DNA of 64,000 nucleotides from Cristatella mucedo (taxonomy: Eukaryota > Bryozoa > Phylactolaemata > Cristatellidae), in the NCBI GenBank assembly GCA_009760855.2, contig WPIO01000153.1, positions 699,001 to 763,000 of the forward strand, given 5' to 3'. Under the pieces are notes generated by a model. The model did not search any database and had not been told where the DNA came from. It worked only from the letters and a program-made list of their open reading frames with translations. The position numbers and the translations under genes are program-made. Shown here one piece after another: positions 57,001-64,000 of this stretch. Positions within the stretch are counted from its first letter, which is position 1. Every line of letters begins with the position of its first letter.

Positions 57001-60000
57001 GTAGAGTGCTGCACCTTGTCGCAAGCATTTTGCCCTTGAATGACACATTTCGCACGAGTTCGCAACAGATTGAGGAATATCTAGAAACCTCAAGTCTGCT
57101 CGCCGGAGTGTGCCCTGGCTGGCAGCAGAGTGCTGCACCTTGTTTTAAGCGTTTCTCAGTTGAAAAACACATTTTGCACGAGTTCACAGCAGGTCGCGGA
57201 ATAACTAGAAACTTCATATCTGCTCCTCAGAAGGTGTACTGGCTAACGGCAGAGTGCTGCACCTTGTTACAACCATTTCGCAATTGAATAACTCATTTTG
57301 CACAGGTACGCAGCAGATTGCGGAATATCCAGAAACTTCAAATCTGCTTTTTTGGGCATGCGGTAGCTGGCATTAGAGTGCTGCACCTTGTTTCATGCAT
57401 TTTGCACTTAAATAACACATTTCGCAAGAGTTCGCAGCAGATTGCCGAATATCTAGAACATTTGAAGCTGCTCGTCGGAGTGTGAGCTGGCTGGCAGCAG
57501 AGTGCTGCACCTTGTCACAAGCATTTTGCCCTTGAATGACACATTTCGCATGAGTTCCCAACAGATTGCGGAATATCTAGAAACCTCAAATCTGCTCGCC
57601 AGAGCGTGCGGTAGCTGGCAGTTGATTGCTGCACCTTGCTTTAAGCATTTCGCACTTGAAAAAACCTATTTCGGACGAGTTCGCAGCAGATCGCGAAATA
57701 TCTAGAAACTTCAAATATGCTTTTCGGAGCGAGCAGTAGCTGGCATCAGAGTGCCGCACCTTGTTGCAAGCATTTTGCACGTGACTGACACATTTCGCAC
57801 AAGTTTGCAGCAGATCGCGGAATATCAGGATACTTCAAATCAGCACGGCGGAGCGTGAGGTAGCTTGCAGCTGATTGCTGCACCTTGCTTTAAGAATTTC
57901 GCACATGAAAAACTAATTTCGCACGAGTTCGCAGCAGATCGCCGAATATCCAGAAACTTCAAATCTGCTATTTGGAGCGTGCCCTGGCTTGCAGCAGAGT
58001 GCTGCACCTTGTCCCAAGCGTTTCGCCCTTTAATAACACATTTCGCACGAGTTCGCAACAGATTGCGGAATATCTAGAAAATTCGAATCTGCTCGTCGGA
58101 GTGTAAGCTCGCTGGCATCAGAGTGCTGCACCTTGTCGCGAGCATTTCGTCTATTGAATAACACATTTCGCATTAGTTCGCTACAGATTGCGGAAAATCT
58201 AGAAACCACAAATCTGCTCGCCGGAGCGTGCCCTGGCTGGCAGCAGAGTGCTGCACCTTGTTTCGAGCATTTCACAATTGAATAACACATTTTGCACGAG
58301 TTTACTGCAGATCGCGGAATAACTAGAAACTTTAAATCTGCTCGTCGGAGCGTACGCTGGCTGAGAGCAGAGTGCTGCACTTTGTTTAAATCATTTCGCA
58401 CTTAAATAACACATTTCGAACGAGTTCGCAGCAGATTGCCGAATAGCTAGAAAATTTGAATCTGCTCGTCAGAGTGTGAGCTGGCTGGCAGCAGAGTGCT
58501 GCACCTTGTCGCAAGCATTTTGCCCTTGAATGACACATTTCGCACGAGTTCGCAACAGATTGCGGAATATCTAGAAACCTCAAGTCTGCTCGCCGGAGCG
58601 TGCCCTGGCTGGCAGCAGAGTGCTGCACCTTGTTTTAAGCGTTTCACAGTTGAAAAACACATTTTGCACGAGTTCACAGCAGGTCGCGGAATAACTAGAA
58701 ACTTCAAATCTGCTCGCCGGAGCGTGCCCTGGCTGGCAGCAGAGTGCTGCACCTTGTTACAACCGTTTCGCAATTGAATAACTCATTTCGCACAGGTTCG
58801 CATTAGATTGCGGAATATCCAGAAACTTCAAATTTACTTTTCGGAGCATGCGGTAGCTGGCATCAGAGTGCTGCACCTTGTTTCATGCATTTCGCACTTG
58901 AATAACACATTTCGCACGCGTTCGCAGCGGATTGCCGAATATCTAGAAAATTCGAATCTGCTCGTCGGAGTGTAAGCTCGCAGGAATCAGAGTGGTGCAA
59001 CTTGTCGCAAGCCGTTCGCACTTGAATAACACATTTCGCACGAGTTCGCTACAGATTGCGGAATATCTAGGAACCTCAAATCTGCTCGCCGGAGCGTGCC
59101 CTGGCTGTCAGCAGAGTGCTGCACCTTGTTTTAAGCATTTCACACTTGAAAAACACATTTTGCACGAGTTCACAGCAGATCGCGGAATAACTAGAAACTT
59201 CAAATCTGCTCGTCGGACCGTACGCTGGCTGAGAGCAGAGTGCTGCACCTTGTTACAACCATCTCGCAATTGAAAAACTTATTTTGCACAGGTTTGCAGC
59301 AGATTGCGGACTATCCAGAAACTTCAAATCTGCTTTTTGGAGCATGCGGTAGCTGGCATCAGAGTGCTGCACCTTGTTTCATGCATTTCGCACTTGAATA
59401 ACACATTTCGCACGAGTTCGCAGCAGATTGCCGAATATCTAGAAAATTCGAATCTGCTCGTCGAAGTGTAAGCTCGCTGGCAACAGAGTGCTGCACCTTG
59501 CTTTAAGAATTTCGCACATGAAAAACTAATTTCGCACGAGATCGCAGCAGATCGCCGAATATCCTGAAACTTCAAATCTGCTATTCGGAGCGTGCCCTGG
59601 CTGGCAGCAGAGTGCTGCACCTTGTCGCAAGCATTTCGGACTTGAAAAACACATTTTGCACGAGTTCGCAGCAGATTGCGGATTATCTATAAACTTTAAA
59701 TCTGTTCGCCGGTGCGTGAGCTGGCTATGAGCAGAGTGCTGCACCTTGTTACAGCCATTTCGCAAATGAATAACTCATTTCGCACAGGTTCGCAGCAGAT
59801 TGAGGAATATCTATACTTCAAATATGCTTTTCGGAGCGAGCAGTAGCTGGCATCAGAGTACCGCACCTTGTTTTCTGCGATTCGCACTTGAATAACACAT
59901 TTCGCACGAGTTCGAAGCAGATTGCGGAATATCTAGAAAATTCGAATCTGCTCGTCGGAGTGTAAGCTCGCTGGCAGCTGATATCTGCGCTTTCCCTCAA

Positions 60001-63000
60001 GCATTTCGCACTTGAAAAACTCATTTCGCACGAGTTCTCAGCAGATCGCGGAATATCTAGAAACTTTAAATCTGCTCGCAGGTGCGTGAGCTGGCTGGAA
60101 GCATAGTGCTACACCTTGCTCTAAGCATTTCGCACTTAAGAACTCATTTCACACGTGTTAGCATCAAATTGCGGAATATCCAGAAACTTCAAATCTGCTC
60201 TTCGGAGCTTGCACTGGCTGGCAGCTGAGTGCTGCACATGGTTACAACCTTTTCGCAATTGAATAATTTATTTCCCACAGGTTCGCAGCAGATTGCGGAA
60301 TATCTAGAAACTTTAAATCTACTCGCCGGTGCATGAGCTGGCTGCCAGCAGAGTGCTACACCTTGCTTTAAGCATTTCGCACTTAAAAAACTCATTTCGC
60401 ACGAGTTAGCATTAGATCGCGGAATATCCAGAAACTTCAAATCTGCTCGCCGGTGCGTGAGCTGGCTGAGAGCAGAGTGCTGCACCTTGTTACAACCATT
60501 TCGCAAATGAATAACTCATTTCGCACAGGTTCGCAGCAGATTGCGGAATATCTATACTTCAAATATGCTTTTCGGAGCGAGCAGTAGCTGGCATCAGAGT
60601 GCCGCACCTTGTTTTCTGCGTTTCGCACTTGAATAACACATTTCGCACGAGTTTGCAGCAGATTGCGGAATATCTAGAAAATTCGAATGTGCTCGTCGGA
60701 GTGTAAGCTCGCTGGCAGCAGAGTGCCGCACCTTGTCGCGAGCATTTCGTCCATTGAATAACACATTTCGCACGAGTTCACAAAAGATTGCGGAATATCT
60801 AGAAACCACAAATCTGCTCGCCGGAGCGTGCCCTGGCTGGCAGAAGAGTGCTGCACCTTGTTTCAAGCATTTCACACTTGAAAAAGACATTTTGCACGAG
60901 TTCCCAGCAGGTCGCAGAAAAACTAGAAACTTCAAATCTGCTCCTCAGAGCGTGTACTAGCTAACAGCAGAGTGCTGCACCTTGTTACAACCATTTCGCA
61001 ACTGAATAACTCATTTTGCACAGGTTCGCAGCAGATTGCGGAATATCCAGAAACTTCATATCTGCTTTTTGGAGCATGCTTTAGCTGGCATCAGAGTGCT
61101 GCACCTTGTTTCATGCATTTCGCACTTGAATAAAACATTTCGCACGAGTTCGAAGCAGATTGCCGAATAACTAGAAAATTCGAATCTGCTCGTTGAAGTG
61201 TGAGCTGGCTGGCAGCAGAGTGCTGCACCTTGTCGCAAGCATTTCGCCCTTGAATAACACATTTCGCACGAGTTCGCAACAGATAGCGGATTATCTAGAA
61301 ACCTCAAATCTGCTCGCCGGAGCGTGCCCTGGCTGGCAGCAGAGTGCTGCACCTCGTTTTAAGCCTTTCACACTTGAAAAACACATTTTGCACGAGTTCA
61401 CAGCAGATCGCGAAATAACTAGAAACTTTAAATCTGCTCGCCGGAGCGTACGCTGGCTGAGAGCAGAGTGCTGCACTTTGTTTCAATCATTTCGCACTTA
61501 AATAACACATTTCGAACGAGTTCGCAGCAGATTGCCGAATATCTAGAATATTTGAATCTGCTCGTCGGAGTGTGAGCTGGCTGGCAGCTGAGTGCTGCAC
61601 CTTGTCGCAAGCATTTTGCCCTTGAATGACACATTTCGCACGAGTTCACAACAGATTGCGGAATATCTGGAAACCTCAAGTCTGCTCGCCGGAGCGAGCC
61701 CTGGCTGGCAGCAGAGTGCTGCACCTTGTTTTAAGCGTTTCACAGTTGAAAAACACATTTTGCACGAGTTCACAGCAGGTCGCAATATAACTAGAAACTT
61801 CAAATGTTCTCGTCGGACCGTACGCTGGCTGAGAGCAGAGTGCTGCACCTTGTTACAACCATTTCGCAATTGAATAACTCATTTCGCACAGGTTCGCATT
61901 AGATTGCGGAATATCCAGAAACTTTAAATCTGCTTTTTGGAGCATGCGGTAGCTGGCATCAGAGTGCTGCACCTTGTTTCATGCATTTCGCACTTGAATA
62001 ACACATTTCGCACGAGTTCGCAGCAGATTGCCGAATATCTAGAAAATTCGAATCTGCTCGTCGGAGTGTAAGCTCGCTGGCAGCAGAGTGCTGCACCTTG
62101 CTTTAAGAATTTCGCACATGAAAAACTTATTTCGCACGAGATCGCAGCAGATCGCCGAATATCCAGAAACTTCAAATCTGCTATTCGGAGCGTGCCCTGG
62201 CTGGCAGCAGAGTGCTGCACCTTGTCGCAAGCATTTCGGACTTAAAAAACTTATTTCGCACGAGTTCACAGCAGATCGCAGAATATCCAGAAACTTTAAA
62301 TTGAATAACTCATTACGCAAAGGTTCGCATTAGATTGAGGAATATCCAGAAACTTCAAATTGGCTTTTCGGAGCATGCGGTAGCTGGCATCAGAGTGCTG
62401 CACCTTGTTTCATACATTTCGCCCTTGGATAACACATTTCGCACGAGTTCGCAGCAGATTGCCGAATATCTAGAAAATTCGAATCTGCTCGTCGGAGTGT
62501 AAGCTCGCTGGCAGCAGAGTGCTGCACCTTGTCGCAAGCATTTCGCCCTTGAATAACACATTTCGCACGAGTTCGCAACAGATTGCGGAATATCTAGGAA
62601 CCTCAAATCTGCTCGCCGGAGCGTGCCCTGGCTGGCAGCAGAGTGCTGCACCTTGTTTTAAGCATTTTACACTTGAAAAACACATTTTGCACGAGTTCAC
62701 AGATGATCGCGGAATAACTAAAAACTTTAAATCTGCTCGTCGGAGCGTACGCTGGCTGAGAGCAGAGTGCTGCACTTTGTTTCAATCATTTCGCACTTGA
62801 ATAACACATTTCGCACGAGTTCGCAGCAAATCGCAGAGTATCTAGAGAATTCATATCCGCTTGTCGGAGCATGTGCTGGCAGGCAGCAGAGTGCTGCACC
62901 TTGTTTCAAAAATTTCCCACGTGACTAACACATTTCGCACAAGTTTGCAGCAGATCGCAGAATATCAGGATACTTCAAATCTGCTATTCGGAGCGTGCCC

Positions 63001-64000
63001 TGGCTGGCAGCAGAGTGCTGCACCTTCTGTCAAGCATTTCGCACTTGAATAACACATTTCGCACGAGTTCGCTACAGATTGCGGAATATCTAGGAACCTC
63101 AAATCTGCTCGCCGGAGCGTGCCCTGGCTGGCAGCAGAGTGCTGCACCTCTTTTTAAGCATTTCGCACTTTAAAAACTCATTTCGCACGAGTTCGCAGCA
63201 GATTGCCGAATATCTAGAAAATTGGAATCTGCTCGTTGGAGCGTGAGCTAGCTGGCATCAGAGTGCCGCACCTTGTTTTCTGCGTTTCGCACTTGAATAA
63301 CACATTTCGCACGAGTTCACAGCAGATTGCGGAATATCTAGAAAATTCGAATCTGCTCGTCGGAGTGTAAGCTTGCTGGCAGCAGAGTGCTGCACCTTGT
63401 CGCGAGCATTTAGTCCATTGAATAACACATTTCGCACGAGTTCACAAAAGATTGCGGAATATCTAGAAACCACAAATCTGCTCGCCGGAGCGTGCCCTGG
63501 CTGGCAGCAGAGTGCTCCACCTTGTTTTAAGCCTTTCACACTTGAAAAACGCATTTTGCACGAGTTCACAGCAGATCGCGGAATAACTAGAAACCTAAAA
63601 TCTGCTCGTCGGACCGTACGCTGGCTGAGAGCAGAGTGCTGCACCTTGTTTCAAGCATTTCACACTTGAATAACATATTTTGCACGAGTTCGCAGCAGAT
63701 CGCGGAATAACTAGAAACTTTAAATCTGCTCGTCGGAGCGTACGCTGGCTGAGAGCAGAGTGTTGCACTTTGTTTCAATCATTTCGCACTTAAATAACAC
63801 ATTTCGAACGAGATCGCAGCAGATTGCAGAATATCTAGAAAATTTGAATCTGCTCGTTGGAGTGTGAGCTGGCTGGCAGTAGAGTGCTGCACCTTGTCGC
63901 AAGCATTTTGCCCTTGAATGACACATTTCGCACGAGTTCGCAACAGATTGAGGAATATCTAGAAACCTCAAGTCTGCTCGCCGGAGCGTGCCCTGGCTGG

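Larger units (their letters stand above)
12332..64000 (+). repeat. ~124-base satellite array, about 415 copies
   Basis: From about 12332 to the window end the sequence is a head-to-tail array of one monomer family. Two consecutive GCAGCAGAGTGCTGC landmarks at 20355 and 20479 are 124 bases apart. Each monomer contains that hairpin-forming landmark, a CACCTTGT block, two ATTTCGCAC boxes 20 bases apart, GAGTTCGCAGCAGAT, a GAATATCTAGAAAC block and a variable arm (for example CTGCTCGTCGGAGCG, CTGCTATTCGGAGCG, or ATGCTTTTCGGAGCGAGC). All copies I inspected face the same way and I saw no transposon or unique sequence inside. The monomer at 20355 is 46 percent G+C. Open frames in the array are stop-poor shadows, not genes. 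The array continues beyond the window. Confidence 0.97.

Noticed and set aside
12549-64000. Hundreds of open frames of 60-212 codons on both strands
   Set aside because: They repeat with the 124-base satellite period, overlap on all frames and both strands, lack consistent starts and have no recognisable domain. They reflect the stop-poor monomer.
12332-64000. CRISPR array
   Set aside because: The repeats are 124 bases head to tail with no unique spacers, in eukaryotic context and without cas genes.
12332-64000. CENP-B box in the monomer
   Set aside because: The TTCGCACGAGTTCGC region only partly fits the NTTCGNNNNANNCGGGN pattern; the CGGG half is missing.
12332-64000. tRNA-derived origin of the satellite (GAGTTCGCAGC as B box)
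   Set aside because: The B-box match is weak, there is no A box at proper distance and no T-arm complement.

Overview
The window looks like eukaryotic, probably aquatic-invertebrate (metazoan), nuclear DNA. Decayed L2/CR1-like LINE fragments, a possible tRNA-derived SINE, an apparent host exon with a splice acceptor, an integrated Polinton/adintovirus-type element and a very long satellite array all point that way. I cannot name the species. There are no rRNA genes, CRISPR arrays or bacterial operons.

Layout: (1) 1-521 is host flank that includes a LINE 3'-tail-like stretch. (2) 522 to about 9113 is an AT-rich, decaying DNA-virus-like element of the Polinton/Maverick-adintovirus kind. Recognisable parts are an FtsK/A32-type packaging ATPase, a zinc-ribbon protein, an adenain-type cysteine protease, a phospholipase A2-type virion protein, an HNH-AP2 homing endonuclease, a long minor-virion-like protein with a hydrophobic GGFLPAIP-type segment, three tandem fibre-like genes with phage-tail-fibre-style repeats, and several unrecognised small genes. 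Most carry in-frame stops or frameshifts; the major capsid, penton, DNA polymerase B and integrase genes are absent, so it is a partial copy. Nearly every gene start sits immediately behind a TATATTATAGAA-like motif, and three divergent gene pairs share intergenic spacers of only 10, 21 and 52 bases.

(3) 9114-12331 is GC-richer host DNA: a short exon with two 13-codon repeats that appears to be cut by the element, intron-like sequence, a SINE-like relic and two LINE reverse-transcriptase remnants. (4) 12332-64000 (to the window end) is one uninterrupted, same-orientation satellite array of a ~124-base monomer, roughly 415 copies. It is organised at several scales: 7-monomer (865-869 base), 9-monomer (1114), 13-monomer (1611), ~2.03-2.04 kb and ~3.96 kb (about 32-monomer) higher-order repeats, with a few scrambled patches. 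The many open frames inside the array are by-products of a stop-poor repeat and are not annotated as genes.

How the parts relate: the element's genes form a virion-morphogenesis module (packaging ATPase, maturation protease, membrane-active PLA2 and hydrophobic proteins, attachment fibres) that no longer seems able to function. The satellite is the dominant structural feature and begins abruptly inside a LINE relic.
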